DNA of 64,000 nt from Microbacterium phyllosphaerae. GTDB lineage: Bacteria; Actinomycetota; Actinomycetes; Actinomycetales; Microbacteriaceae. Positions 8,896 to 17,920 of this stretch are shown here, one piece after another (position 1 is the stretch's first letter; every line of letters begins with the position of its first letter). The notes under the pieces were generated by a model that was given only the letters and a program-made list of their open reading frames with translations, made no database searches and had not been told where the DNA came from. The translations under genes and the position numbers were made by a program. The stretch spans positions 682,001 to 746,000 of the forward strand of contig NZ_JAGIOA010000001.1 of NCBI RefSeq assembly GCF_017876435.1, written 5' to 3'.

Positions 8896-10338
8896 ATGCT
8901 CGACGACGCGTTCCGCGACGGCTGGGGCTGGTGGGTCATCGCCCTCGCGGTCGGTGTGCCGGTGCTGCTCGTCGTCCTCACCGAGCTGATCAACGGACTC
9001 CGACGCCGCAACAACCCGCTCGCGGGACCTCTGCGTCTGCTGCGCAACGGCGTGATCCCGGTCGGTGCGCTGTTCGCGCTGCTGGCCTTCGCGATCCAGT
9101 CGCCCGCTGACCAGGTCTGGACCCGCGTCGCCGCGACGATCTTCGGGTTCCTCGTGATCCTGCTGCTGCTGTCGTCGTTCAACGTGGCTCTGTTCGCGAA
9201 CGCCGCCGAGGACTCGTGGCGCAAGCGCATCCCGACGATCTTCGTCGAGATCGCTCGACTCGTGCTCGTCGCCCTCGGTCTCGCGCTGCTCTTCTCCTGG
9301 GTGTGGGATGCCGACGTGGGCGGCCTCTTCACGGCCCTCGGCGTCGGGTCGATCGTGATCGGCCTCGCGCTGCAGAACGCGGTCGGCGGCGTGATCTCGG
9401 GCCTGCTGCTGCTGTTCGAGCAGCCGTTCAAGATCGGTGACTTCCTCGATGCCGCCGGCGTCAGGGGCCGCGTGGTCGAGGTCAACTGGCGTGCCGTGCA
9501 CATCGACACGGGTTCCGGCATCCAGATCGTCCCGAACTCGAGCCTCTCGGGGGCATCCTTCACGAACCTCTCCGAGCCGGACGGGCCGTACTCGGCATCC
9601 ACCGACGTGAAGTTCGCGACCGATGACCCCCCTCACGAGGTCATGGCGCTGCTGGTCGAGGTCGCCGACGCCCTGCCGATGCTCGCCGATCGAGAGCGCG
9701 CCTCCGTCAGCTATTCCGGTGGCGGGGCCTACGGCGTCTCGATCCCGGTCGCCGGGCCCGCGGATGCCGGACGCGCACTCTCGATGTACCTGTCGTGGGT
9801 CTGGTACGCGGCGCGACGGCGCGGATTCGCGCTCGACGGCGATGCCACCGATCCGATCGCCGAGCCGGGTCGCCTCGCCGAGGCGCTCGCCGAGATCGCC
9901 GGGACGCTGCATCTGCACGACGACGATCTCGAGGCGATGACGCAGGCCTCGCATCTCGAGCGCTACGGCGTCGGCGAGGTCGTCCTGCCCAGTGGCGTCG
10001 TGCCCGACGAGGTGCGCGTCGTCGTCTCGGGCCGCGCGGTCCTCGCGATCGAGGTCGACGGCGGACGGGTCGAGTTCGCGGCGGCCGAGAAGGGCGATCT
10101 GATCGGTCAGACGGCGCTCACCCGTGAGCGGACGCAGGCTGTGACGGTCGCGGGCGAGATCCTGACCGTTCTCGTGCTGCCCCTCGCGACGATCGACGAG
10201 CTGATCCGCACCCGCCCGAGACTCGCCGCCGAGATCGGGGAGTCGCTCGAACTCAAGCGCAAGCTCGCGGGCGACATGCTCGCGAGCGTCGAGGCGCAGC
10301 GCGGGTCGATCCGTCAGCGCCGGTCGGTGTCGCGCTGA
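8896..10338 (+). CDS. MscS-type channel with C-terminal cyclic-nucleotide-binding-like domain
   Basis: 480 aa. Four to five N-terminal membrane segments end in the MscS pore/beta-domain signature (GSIVIGLALQNAVGGVISGLLLLFEQ in part, then FKIGDFLD). The cytosolic MscS region follows, and from about residue 340 a cNMP-binding-like beta-roll. Its phosphate-cassette region reads DLIGQTALTRERTQAVTV, where the consensus Glu of GE-A is Gln and the Arg is displaced. This is the architecture of bacterial cyclic nucleotide gated (bCNG) MscS-family channels. It starts 1 base after the cyclase-like stop, so the two are surely co-expressed. Ligand binding is uncertain. Confidence 0.88.
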   Translation: MLDDAFRDGWGWWVIALAVGVPVLLVVLTELINGLRRRNNPLAGPLRLLRNGVIPVGALFALLAFAIQSPADQVWTRVAATIFGFLVILLLLSSFNVALFANAAEDSWRKRIPTIFVEIARLVLVALGLALLFSWVWDADVGGLFTALGVGSIVIGLALQNAVGGVISGLLLLFEQPFKIGDFLDAAGVRGRVVEVNWRAVHIDTGSGIQIVPNSSLSGASFTNLSEPDGPYSASTDVKFATDDPPHEVMALLVEVADALPMLADRERASVSYSGGGAYGVSIPVAGPADAGRALSMYLSWVWYAARRRGFALDGDATDPIAEPGRLAEALAEIAGTLHLHDDDLEAMTQASHLERYGVGEVVLPSGVVPDEVRVVVSGRAVLAIEVDGGRVEFAAAEKGDLIGQTALTRERTQAVTVAGEILTVLVLPLATIDELIRTRPRLAAEIGESLELKRKLAGDMLASVEAQRGSIRQRRSVSR

Positions 10339-10923
10339 GCTGAGTCGTGGTGCGTCGAGTGCCGGATGCGGTGTCGGTGCGGGTTGCGTTGGTCCGGGTT
10401 GCGGGTTGCGGGTTGCGGGTTGCGGGGTCGCGTCGGTGCGGGGTCGCGTTGGTGCGGGGTCAAAAGTGCACCCGAAACGTGTTTGAGGCATGAGTTTTTG
10501 ACCCCGCATGGCTTCGAGGTGCTCGAGGGGTGCGTTTTTGACCCCGCATGGCTTCGAGGTGCTCGAGGCATGAGTTTTTGACCCCGCACGGATCCATGTG
10601 GTGCGCGGTGCGTCCGTGCGGCTTCGGGTTCGTGCGGGGTGCGGGGTGCGGGGTGCGGTGTCGGCGTGGCGTCGCGTTGGTGCGGGGTCAAAAGTGCACC
10701 GGCCGACTGGTACGGGGTCAAAAGTGCATCCGAAACGTGCTCGAGGGGTGCGTTTTTGACCCCGCACAGACCCCTCGTGGCGGGCGGTGCGTGTGTGGCC
10801 GCGCACGGATGCAGTTGCAGATGCGGATGCGAGTGCGGATGCGCCGCAGCCGAGGCCGAAACCGCGACATGCCGCGCGCCGAGAGAAACCGCCCGACTCA
10901 GGACGGAAGAGCCGCGGGGACGA
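10339..10923. repeat. Non-coding interval with 40-bp repeats and GGGTCAAAAGTGCA/TTTTTGACCCC palindromic units
   Basis: No convincing gene here. GCGGGT-type short repeats (10379-10450) precede the main element. TGCGGGGTCAAAAGTGCA or a one-base variant occurs at 10453, 10681 and 10711, and the inverse word TTTTTGACCCCGCA at 10495, 10535, 10575 and 10753. The block from 10491 is a 40-bp tandem repeat (units start 10491, 10531, 10571). The words face each other, so long hairpins can form. It lies between the channel gene and the 3' end of a converging EamA gene. Confidence 0.8.
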
Positions 10924-11856
10924 TCAGGCGCGGCGGCCCCACCGCATCCGAGTGACGAGTACGCCGAGCAGGCACAGCGCGCCCCCGACGAACATGAGCG
11001 GAGTCGGCACCTCGCCGAGAATCGCCCACGACATCAGGATCGCGATCGCGGGAACGACGTAGGTCGTGGCTGACGTCTGCCCGGCAGAGCTGCGCTGCAG
11101 CACGTACGCCCAGGTCGTGAACGCGATCGCGGTCGGGAAGATACCGAGATAGACGACCCACAGCGTCGACTCGAGCGGAGCCGTCTGCAGAGCGCCGATC
11201 AGGCTGCCCGTCCACGGGAGCAGTGCGACGGTGCCCGCGAGTGCGCCGAGCCAGGTGAGGGTCGTCGCATCGGACCCTGCACTCAGCAGGTGCTTCTGCA
11301 GCAGTGTGCACCCCGCGTACATGACTGCGGCCAGCAGTGCGAGCAGCAGCCCCGTGATGTCGGGCCCCTCGCTCGTCGACGAATTCATACCGATCAGCAC
11401 CACGCCGAGGAACGCGATCGGGGCTCCGATGATGAGCGGCTTCGGGAACCCCTCACGCAGGAAGAGTCCGCTGAAGACCACCACCATCAGGGGCGCGAGG
11501 TTCACGACCATCGCCGCCGTGCCCGCATCGAGGGTTCGCTCGGCTGCGTTGAGCGCGAGGTTGTAGACGCAGAACCATCCGACGCCCCACACCGCGACGA
11601 GCCACCAGTGGCGGCGCTCGGGAAGACGGATGCCGTGGCGCACCGCGATGAGCCCGAGCGCGACGCTGCCCACGGCCATGCGCAGCAGCGCCAGGGCTCC
11701 CGGGTCGAAATGCGGACCCGCACCGCGGATGCCGATGAACGCCGACGCCCACAGCACGACCGTCACGAGGGCGGCGATGAGCACGAGCGGACCCTGTGTG
11801 CGGGGCTTCGCGGGATTCAGGCTGTCGTCGCGCTGGACGGGACCGGTCTTCGGCAT
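10924..11856 (-). CDS. EamA/DMT-family transporter
   Basis: 310 aa with ten hydrophobic segments arranged as two five-helix EamA halves, beginning at [19 protein letters not shown] and at [17 protein letters not shown]. Typical DMT-superfamily metabolite exporter length and layout. I chose ATG 11856 ([11 protein letters not shown]) because the open frame further upstream is made only of the repeat array and is not protein-like. The C-terminus ends in Arg-rich MRWGRRA. The exported substrate cannot be told from sequence. Confidence 0.88.
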   Translation of the reverse strand: MPKTGPVQRDDSLNPAKPRTQGPLVLIAALVTVVLWASAFIGIRGAGPHFDPGALALLRMAVGSVALGLIAVRHGIRLPERRHWWLVAVWGVGWFCVYNLALNAAERTLDAGTAAMVVNLAPLMVVVFSGLFLREGFPKPLIIGAPIAFLGVVLIGMNSSTSEGPDITGLLLALLAAVMYAGCTLLQKHLLSAGSDATTLTWLGALAGTVALLPWTGSLIGALQTAPLESTLWVVYLGIFPTAIAFTTWAYVLQRSSAGQTSATTYVVPAIAILMSWAILGEVPTPLMFVGGALCLLGVLVTRMRWGRRA

Positions 11857-11925
11857 CCTTCGATCCTGGCACCGGCCACCGACATCGGCGATGCGCCGGA
11901 GCGACAGCATCCGTCGCTTTTCAGT

Positions 11926-11965
11926 CAGTGCTTCGCAGTGCTTCGCAGTGCTTCGCAGTGCGTCG
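11926..11965. repeat. 10-bp tandem repeat CAGTGCTTCG, four copies
   Basis: Three perfect copies of CAGTGCTTCG followed by one with a single change (CAGTGCGTCG), starting at 11926, 11936, 11946 and 11956. It lies upstream of the EamA gene and directly before the larger 41-bp array. The unit is simple enough for slippage-driven copy-number change. Confidence 0.85.
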
Positions 11966-11990
11966 TGCCCGCCGCACCTCTTCGGCTCTT

Positions 11991-12243
11991 CCGGTCGCAC
12001 TTCGTGCCGCGTCCGATTGCTCCGGTCGCACTTCGTGCCGCGTTGCGACCGTCCAAGCGGCGCGAACTGCGACGGGAGCGGCCGCACGACCTCCCGTGCG
12101 GCACGAACTGCGACGGGAGCGGCCGCACGACCTCCCGTGCGGCACGAACTGCCACGGGATCGGGGGTCCGGCCGTGGGAGCGGCAAGAACAGCGACGGGA
12201 GCGGGCACGCGACCTCCCGAGCGGCACGAACTGCGACGGGAGC
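11991..12243. repeat. Tandem array of CCGGTCGCACTTCGTGCCGC elements, 41-bp period
   Basis: Two direct copies of CCGGTCGCACTTCGTGCC (11991 and 12022) face five inverse-orientation units that start at 12063, 12104, 12145, 12186 and 12227, each exactly 41 bp apart and sharing CGAACTGCGACGGGAGC. Units 3 and 4 have diverged in sequence but kept the length. The same core word recurs at 24650 and 62899-63081. The array fills most of the gap between the EamA gene and purA and stops about 40 bp before the purA -10-like TAGGAT (12286-12291). Confidence 0.85.
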
Positions 12244-12356
12244 CCACCCGTCCACACCTGAAACGGCCGCGAAACAGGCCTTCGGTAGGATGGAGTCGCC
12301 CGACAAGGGCCAGCTCATCAGCCGGTGCAAACCCGGCGAAAGCAAGGGGGATACCC

Positions 12357-13643
12357 ATGCCAGGAATCGTTATCGTCGGCGTCCAGTGGGGCGATGAGGG
12401 CAAGGGCAAGGCCACCGACCTGCTCGGCGAGCGCACCGACTGGGTCGTCAAGTTCAACGGCGGCAACAACGCAGGCCACACGGTCGTGGTCGGCAACGAG
12501 AAGTACGCGCTGCACCTGCTGCCCTCGGGCATCCTGTCGCCCGGGGTCACCCCGGTGATCGGCAACGGCGTCGTGATCGATCTCGAGGTGCTGTTCAGCG
12601 AGCTCGAGGCCCTCGGCGGCCGCGGCATCGACGTCTCGCGTCTCAAGGTGAGCGCCAACGCGCACATCATCACCCAGTACCACCGCACGCTCGACAAGGT
12701 CACCGAACGCTTCCTCGGCAAGCGCATGATCGGCACGACCGGCCGCGGCATCGGTCCGGCGTACGCCGACAAGATCAACCGCGTCGGCATCCGCGTGCAG
12801 GATCTCTTCGACGAGAACATCCTGCGTCAGAAGGTCGAGGGCGCCCTCGACCAGAAGAACCACCTCCTGGTGAAGATCTTCAACCGACGCGCGATCACGG
12901 CCGACGAGATCGTCGAAGACCTGCTGTCCTACGCCGAGCGACTCCGTCCGATGGTCGCCGACACCGGCTACCTGCTCGACGAAGCCCTGAACCGCGGCGA
13001 GGTCGTCGTGTTCGAGGGCGGCCAGGCGACCATGCTCGACGTCGACCACGGCACCTACCCGTTCGTCACGTCGTCGTCGGCGACCGCCGGCGGCGCCTCG
13101 ACCGGCTCGGGAGTCGGCCCCGGTGCCCTCGACCGCATCGTCGGCATCGTCAAGGCGTACACGACCCGTGTCGGCTCGGGTCCGTTCCCGACCGAGCTGT
13201 TCGACGAGCAGGGCGAATGGCTGCGCTCGCGCGGCTTCGAGTTCGGCACGACCACCGGCCGTCCCCGCCGGGTGGGCTGGTACGACGCCCCGATCACGCG
13301 CTACGCGACCCGCGTCAACGGCATCACCGACCTCGTGCTCACCAAGCTCGACATCCTCACGGGTCTCGAGCAGATCCCGGTCTGCGTCGCCTACGACGTC
13401 GACGGCACGCGCTTCGACGAGGTCCCGGTCAACCAGACCGACTTCCACCACGCGACGCCGATCCTCGAGTACTTCCCCGGCTGGAGTGAAGACATCTCGA
13501 CGGCACGCACCTTCGACGACCTGCCGCAGAACGCCCAGGACTACGTGCTGGCGCTCGAGAGCATGAGCAACACCCGCATCTCGGTCATCGGCGTCGGCCC
13601 CGAGCGCGACCAGGTCATCGTGCGTCACGACCTGCTCGACTGA
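12357..13643 (+). CDS. purA: Adenylosuccinate synthetase
   Basis: 428 aa, the usual length. It catalyses the GTP-dependent joining of IMP and aspartate, the first committed step from IMP to AMP. The N-terminal GDEGKGK nucleotide loop, the GHT motif with catalytic His ([10 protein letters not shown]) and the IMP-loop region ([14 protein letters not shown]) are all intact. ATG 12357 follows AAGGGGG at good spacing, and a -10-like TAGGAT lies at 12286-12291, giving a leader of about 60 bases. It stands alone, apart from a lactonase-like gene 7 bases downstream that may be co-transcribed. Confidence 0.97.
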   Translation: MPGIVIVGVQWGDEGKGKATDLLGERTDWVVKFNGGNNAGHTVVVGNEKYALHLLPSGILSPGVTPVIGNGVVIDLEVLFSELEALGGRGIDVSRLKVSANAHIITQYHRTLDKVTERFLGKRMIGTTGRGIGPAYADKINRVGIRVQDLFDENILRQKVEGALDQKNHLLVKIFNRRAITADEIVEDLLSYAERLRPMVADTGYLLDEALNRGEVVVFEGGQATMLDVDHGTYPFVTSSSATAGGASTGSGVGPGALDRIVGIVKAYTTRVGSGPFPTELFDEQGEWLRSRGFEFGTTTGRPRRVGWYDAPITRYATRVNGITDLVLTKLDILTGLEQIPVCVAYDVDGTRFDEVPVNQTDFHHATPILEYFPGWSEDISTARTFDDLPQNAQDYVLALESMSNTRISVIGVGPERDQVIVRHDLLD

Positions 13644-13650
13644 GCGCGCT

Positions 13651-14760
13651 GTGACCCGGTTCTGGCTCGGAGGCTACGGCTCCGCGATGGACGGCTCCGC
13701 CGACGGCATCGGCCTGCTGGCGGGGGATGCCGACCGGCAGACCGCCCTCGAGTACCGCGGCGCGGTCACGCAGACCCCGTCGCCGTCGTGGCTGGCGCAG
13801 CATCCGACTCTCGACGTCGTCTACGCGGCGCTCGAGGGGGATGCCGCGGTGCAGGCATTCTCTCGAAGCGGTGAATCCACGCTGCGGCCGCTCGGAGAGC
13901 CGGTCGAGGCCGGCGATTCGGTCTGCCACGTGTCGGTCGCGCGGGACGGATCGTCCCTGATCGCGAGTTGCTACGGCGACGGACGGGTGGTGCGCATCGG
14001 CATCGATCCGCTGGGACGCCTGGTGCCGGATGCCGTGAACAAGGCCGCCGAGCTGCGTGCGGCGCTTCTCGGCGAACCGATCGAGACGTCGGCGCCGGCG
14101 GGGGTCGCCGCGGCGGCATCGGATCCGTATGCCGGCGAACTCACGGCCGGCGGAGAAGAGCGTGTCTCGCACGCGCACGCCTCGGCGTTCCTGCCCGACG
14201 GGCGCATCGCCACGACCGACCTGGGCTTCGATCTGGTGCGGATCTGGCGCCAGGGCGCGGCAGGCCTCGTGCTCGATCATGAGGTCGTGCTGCCGCTCGG
14301 CACCGGCCCGCGCCACATGGTCGTGCACCCCAGCGGCCACCTGCACGTCGTCACGGAGTACTCGTGCGAGGTGTTCACGCTCGCCGCCGGCCGCGACGGC
14401 ACGTGGGCCGTGGCCTCGTCGGTGCTGGCGAGCCCGATCGCCGAGATCGGTGTGGACTTCCCTGCCGAGCTCGCCCGCACGCGCGACGCGCAGTTCCTCT
14501 ACACGGCGCTCCGCGGGAGCAACACGATCGCGGCGCTGCGCGTGCGCGGCGGAGGCGAGAGCCTCGAGCCGATCGCGCTCGCCGACTCGGGCGTCGACTG
14601 GCCGCGGCATCACCTCGTGCACGAGGGCAAGCTCCTCGTCGCCGGACAGCGCTCCGACACCGTCGCGCTGATCGACCTCGATGAGCGCACGGGGGCGCCG
14701 CTCGGCATCCGTCATACCGCCCAGGCTCCGACACCGACGCACTTCCTGCCGGTTCGCTGA
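13651..14760 (+). CDS. Lactonase-type seven-bladed beta-propeller protein
   Basis: 369 aa, GTG start 7 bases after purA. The pattern of the 6-phosphogluconolactonase (YkgB/Pgl) propeller family is visible: FWLGGYGSAMDGSADGIGLL at the N-terminus, then repeated blades with HVSVARDGSSLIASCYGDGRV, SHAHASAFLPDGRIATTDLGFDLV and GPRHMVVHPSGHLHVVTEYS, where the His and Asp/Glu residues usual for the family occur. No signal peptide, so it is cytoplasmic. It may hydrolyse 6-phosphogluconolactone or another sugar lactone; the purA adjacency gives no further clue. Confidence 0.82.
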   Translation: MTRFWLGGYGSAMDGSADGIGLLAGDADRQTALEYRGAVTQTPSPSWLAQHPTLDVVYAALEGDAAVQAFSRSGESTLRPLGEPVEAGDSVCHVSVARDGSSLIASCYGDGRVVRIGIDPLGRLVPDAVNKAAELRAALLGEPIETSAPAGVAAAASDPYAGELTAGGEERVSHAHASAFLPDGRIATTDLGFDLVRIWRQGAAGLVLDHEVVLPLGTGPRHMVVHPSGHLHVVTEYSCEVFTLAAGRDGTWAVASSVLASPIAEIGVDFPAELARTRDAQFLYTALRGSNTIAALRVRGGGESLEPIALADSGVDWPRHHLVHEGKLLVAGQRSDTVALIDLDERTGAPLGIRHTAQAPTPTHFLPVR

Positions 14761-14780
14761 CGCGCGTCCACTGAGCCCGC

Positions 14781-14811
14781 TTGACCTCAACCTTTGTTGA
14801 GGTTCTACGGT
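14781..14811 (+). promoter_or_regulatory. MerR/SoxR-type promoter with 19-bp spacer
   Basis: -35 TTGACC (14781-14786) and -10 TACGGT (14806-14811) are 19 bp apart, and the spacer region carries a perfect dyad ACCTCAAC / GTTGAGGT with a 4-base centre (14785-14804). Over-long spacers with a central dyad are the hallmark of promoters activated by MerR-family regulators such as SoxR. The expected start of transcription falls at about the ATG at 14819. No MerR gene lies in the window. Confidence 0.8.
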
Positions 14812-14818
14812 CGTGCCT

Positions 14819-16192
14819 ATGACCATCGACACGGGTGGGGCGCAGACCGCGAAGGTCGCCGCCCCCGGCATCATGAGCGGCGCCTACCTCTGGATCACCA
14901 TCGGCGCCTGCGCCCTCGTGTTCCTCGGGGCGTTCGAATCCCTCGCCGTCACCACGGTGATGCCGGCGGTGAGCGCCGACCTCGAAGGCGATCGTCTGTA
15001 TGCGCTCGCCTTCGCGGGGCCGCTCGCCACCGGGGTGATCGGCATGGTCGTGGCGGGCAACTGGGCCGATCGCCGCGGACCCGTCGCGCCGCTGTACGCC
15101 TCGGTGGCGCTGTTCGTCGTCGGACTCCTCGTCGCGGGCCTCGCACCGACGATGGAGGTGCTCGTCGCCGGGCGCTTCGCTCAGGGCCTCGGCAACGGCG
15201 GGCTGATGGTGGCACTGTACGTGGTCGTCGCCCGCGTCTACCCGCGCGAGCTGCATCCTGCGATCTTCGCCGGTTTCGCCGCCGCCTGGGTCGTGCCGTC
15301 GCTCGTCGGGCCGACCGTCGCCGGGGCCGTCACAGAGCTGTGGAGCTGGCACTGGGTGTTCCTCGGCGTCGTCTTCCTCGTGGTCCCCGCCCTGCTGATG
15401 GTCGTCCCCGCGCTCCGCGGGCTCTCGGGCGACGGCGATGCCACGATCCCGTGGGCGTTCGGCCGGCTGGGATGGTCGGTGCTCGCCGCGGTCGCGGTGC
15501 TCGGTCTGAACCTCGTCGGCGACATCCCCGGCGTCGGCCCCGTGCTCGCGGCGGCAGCAGTCGTCGTGGCGCTTGTCGCGGTCCGGGCGCTGCTGCCCAC
15601 GGGAACCCTGCGTGCCCGACGCGGTCTGCCCTCGGTGCTGCTCGTGCGCGGACTCGCCGCCGCCGGGTTCTTCGGCGCCCAGGTGTACATCCCCTATCTG
15701 CTGACCGATCGATACGAGGTGTCGCCGACCATCGCGGGGCTCTCCCTCACCGGCGGGGCGCTCGCGTGGTCGGCCGCCGCCACCGTGCAGGGGCGCATGG
15801 GGGTGCGCCTCTCGAGCGTCACGGCTGTGAGGATCGGCACGCTCCTCGTCGTCGCGGGGGTCGTGCTCGCGCTCGCCGCAGCGGTGCTCACCGCGCCGGT
15901 CGTCGTCATCATCGTCGCGTGGATCGTCGCAGGGGCGGGCATGGGGCTGATGAGTCCGCGGACCAGCGCTCTGACCCTCGAGATGTCGGCGCCCGAGAAT
16001 CAGGGCTTCAACAGTGCGGCCATGACGGTGGCCGACTCCTTCGGAAGCGCCCTTGCGCTCGCGATCACGGGCGTGCTGTTCACCGGGCTCGCGGCGGTGG
16101 CCGATCCGTTCGTCGCGGTCTTCGCCCTGGCCGGCGTCATCGCGCTCGCCGCGGCGGTGCTCGCGCCTCGCGTCGCCCCGCGGAGTGCGTGA
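14819..16192 (+). CDS. MFS multidrug-type efflux transporter
   Basis: 457 aa with about 12-14 membrane segments. The loop after helix 2 carries the MFS motif A remnant (NWADRRGPVAPLY), and the GRFAQGLGNGGLMVALYVV stretch resembles drug/proton antiporters. ATG 14819 was chosen over GTG 14813 because the -10 ends at 14811, which makes a leaderless transcript starting at or next to the ATG likely. The MerR/SoxR-type promoter suggests induction by redox-active or lipophilic drugs. The oxidoreductase downstream starts 124 bases later. Confidence 0.88.
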   Translation: MTIDTGGAQTAKVAAPGIMSGAYLWITIGACALVFLGAFESLAVTTVMPAVSADLEGDRLYALAFAGPLATGVIGMVVAGNWADRRGPVAPLYASVALFVVGLLVAGLAPTMEVLVAGRFAQGLGNGGLMVALYVVVARVYPRELHPAIFAGFAAAWVVPSLVGPTVAGAVTELWSWHWVFLGVVFLVVPALLMVVPALRGLSGDGDATIPWAFGRLGWSVLAAVAVLGLNLVGDIPGVGPVLAAAAVVVALVAVRALLPTGTLRARRGLPSVLLVRGLAAAGFFGAQVYIPYLLTDRYEVSPTIAGLSLTGGALAWSAAATVQGRMGVRLSSVTAVRIGTLLVVAGVVLALAAAVLTAPVVVIIVAWIVAGAGMGLMSPRTSALTLEMSAPENQGFNSAAMTVADSFGSALALAITGVLFTGLAAVADPFVAVFALAGVIALAAAVLAPRVAPRSA

Positions 16193-16315
16193 CGCGCGGG
16201 ACGAACACGGACGGCACGACGCGCCCGGAGCGCTCTTGCACAAGCTCCGGCGGAACACCACCCCGTGACTCGGCGTTGCTTCTGAGCAAGACTGGGCGAC
16301 GGAGAGGTGCACCCC

Positions 16316-17749
16316 ATGACTGCTGAGAAGACCGACGAATACGACCTGATCGTGCTGGGCGGAGGTCCCGTGGGCGAGAACGTCGCCGACCGCGCCGTGC
16401 AGGACGGACTGACCGCGATCATCGTGGAGAGCGAACTGGTCGGCGGCGAGTGCTCGTACTGGGCGTGCATGCCGTCGAAGGCGCTGCTGCGCTCTGGGCA
16501 GGCGCTGCGCGCGGCGCAGCACGTCGCAGGAGCCAAGGAGGCGGTGACCGGAAAGCTCGACGTGCGGGCGGTGTTCGACCGCCGCGACTCGTTCACGAGC
16601 AACTGGTCGGACGACGGTCAGGTGAAGTGGCTCGACTCGGCCGGCATCGACCTGGCCCGAGGTCACGGTCGCCTGACGGGCGAGCGCGAGGTGACGGTGA
16701 CGGATGCCGACGGCGGCACCCGCGTGCTCCGCGCCCGCCATGCCGTCGCGATCAGCACGGGTTCGGATGCCGTCATCCCGCCGATCGAGGGCCTGCGCGA
16801 GTCATCCCCGTGGACGAGCCGTGAGGCGACGAGTGCCGAAGAGCTTCCCGAGTCGCTGGCCGTGATCGGCGGAGGAGTGGTCGCGGTCGAGATGGCGACG
16901 GCATACGCGGCTCTCGGCTCGACGGTGACGATCATCGCCCGGAGCGGCCTGCTCGGCACGATGGAGCCGTTCGCGGGTGAGCGGGTGGCCGCGGGGCTGA
17001 AGGAACTCGGCGTCGACGTGCGCACCGACACGGGGACCACCGGCGTCACGCGCGGCGACGACGGGGTGTCGATCGTGCTCGACGACGGATCGACGGTCAC
17101 CGCGGCGGAGGTGCTCGTCGCGACGGGCCGTTCGCCGCGCAGCGGAGACATCGGGCTCGACGTCGTGGGCCTCGAGCCGGGGCGCTGGATCACGGTCGAC
17201 GACACGCTGCGCGTCCCCGGATCCGACTGGCTCTACGCGGTCGGCGATGTCAACGGCCGCGTGCTCCTCACGCATCAGGGCAAGTATCAGGCGCGGGCGG
17301 CCGGCGATGTCATCGCGGCTCGGGCGCAGGGCGCGGATGTCGACGACGAGCCCTGGGGAAAGCATGTGGCGACGGCCGACAAGACCGCAGCCCCCCAGGT
17401 GACGTTCTCGTTCCCCGAGGTGGCATCGGTCGGGCAGACCGAGGCCGAGGCCCGTGAGGCGGGCACAGATGTCGTCGTGGTGGATTACGACCTCGGCGGG
17501 GTCGCGGGCGCCAGCCTCTACGAGGACGGCTTCGAGGGCCAGGCCCGCATCGTGATCGACAAGGAGCGTGACGTCATCATCGGCGCCACCTTCGTCGGCC
17601 CCGAGGTCGCCGAGCTCGTGCAGACCGCGACCGTGGCGATCGTGGGCGAGGTGCCCATCGCGCGCCTCTGGCACGCCGTTCCGGCCTACCCGACGATCAG
17701 CGAGGTCTGGCTGCGGCTGCTGGAGGGCTACGGGCGGGATTCGGCATGA
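16316..17749 (+). CDS. Pyridine nucleotide-disulfide oxidoreductase (mercuric reductase/lipoamide dehydrogenase type)
   Basis: 477 aa. FAD-binding GGGPVGENVA near residue 17, redox-active CX4C motif (GGECSYWACMPSK), NAD(P)-binding IGGGVVAVEMA, second FAD site (YAVGDVNGRVLLTHQGKYQA in part), and the C-terminal dimer-domain HAVPAYPTISE with the catalytic His. All class I oxidoreductase residues are intact. It lacks the extra heavy-metal domain and C-terminal CC of MerA. ATG 16316 follows GGAGAGG at about 8 bases. Substrate unknown; the preceding efflux gene hints at a redox or drug stress role, but this is inference. Confidence 0.88.
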   Translation: MTAEKTDEYDLIVLGGGPVGENVADRAVQDGLTAIIVESELVGGECSYWACMPSKALLRSGQALRAAQHVAGAKEAVTGKLDVRAVFDRRDSFTSNWSDDGQVKWLDSAGIDLARGHGRLTGEREVTVTDADGGTRVLRARHAVAISTGSDAVIPPIEGLRESSPWTSREATSAEELPESLAVIGGGVVAVEMATAYAALGSTVTIIARSGLLGTMEPFAGERVAAGLKELGVDVRTDTGTTGVTRGDDGVSIVLDDGSTVTAAEVLVATGRSPRSGDIGLDVVGLEPGRWITVDDTLRVPGSDWLYAVGDVNGRVLLTHQGKYQARAAGDVIAARAQGADVDDEPWGKHVATADKTAAPQVTFSFPEVASVGQTEAEAREAGTDVVVVDYDLGGVAGASLYEDGFEGQARIVIDKERDVIIGATFVGPEVAELVQTATVAIVGEVPIARLWHAVPAYPTISEVWLRLLEGYGRDSA

Positions 17750-17848
17750 TCTCTCGAACCATCTGTTCCGGCATCCGCTCCGAACAGACCGTGAGAAGAC
17801 GGGTGCGCTCGGCGTGCCCGGCGCAGGTTTGTTTCTCACATTGACGGC

Positions 17849-17867
17849 CCCCAGCGCAAGCCTGGGG
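17849..17867. terminator. Short hairpin, possible terminator
   Basis: CCCCAG (17849-17854) pairs with CTGGGG (17862-17867) around a 7-base loop in the gap after the oxidoreductase. No T-run, so strength is uncertain. It could equally be part of the leader of the DUF427 gene. Confidence 0.4.
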
Positions 17868-17920
17868 CGGATGTCGCACACCTCTTATACGCTCGAAACC
17901 ACATCCGAGGAGGCAGGACC

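Noticed and set aside
7575..9602. 675-codon frame opposite the cyclase and channel
   Set aside because: It is antisense of two genes with clear domains, and its translation is repetitive without recognised motifs.
10453..12243. CRISPR array
   Set aside because: The 40/41-bp units are direct repeats with no regular unique spacers, and no cas genes are present.
11796..12356. Upstream extension of purA
   Set aside because: The extra residues are encoded by the 41-bp repeat array and are not part of PurA proteins; ATG 12357 has a good ribosome site.
16193..16315. Terminator or regulator gene between MFS and oxidoreductase
   Set aside because: No convincing stem or ORF in the 123 bases.
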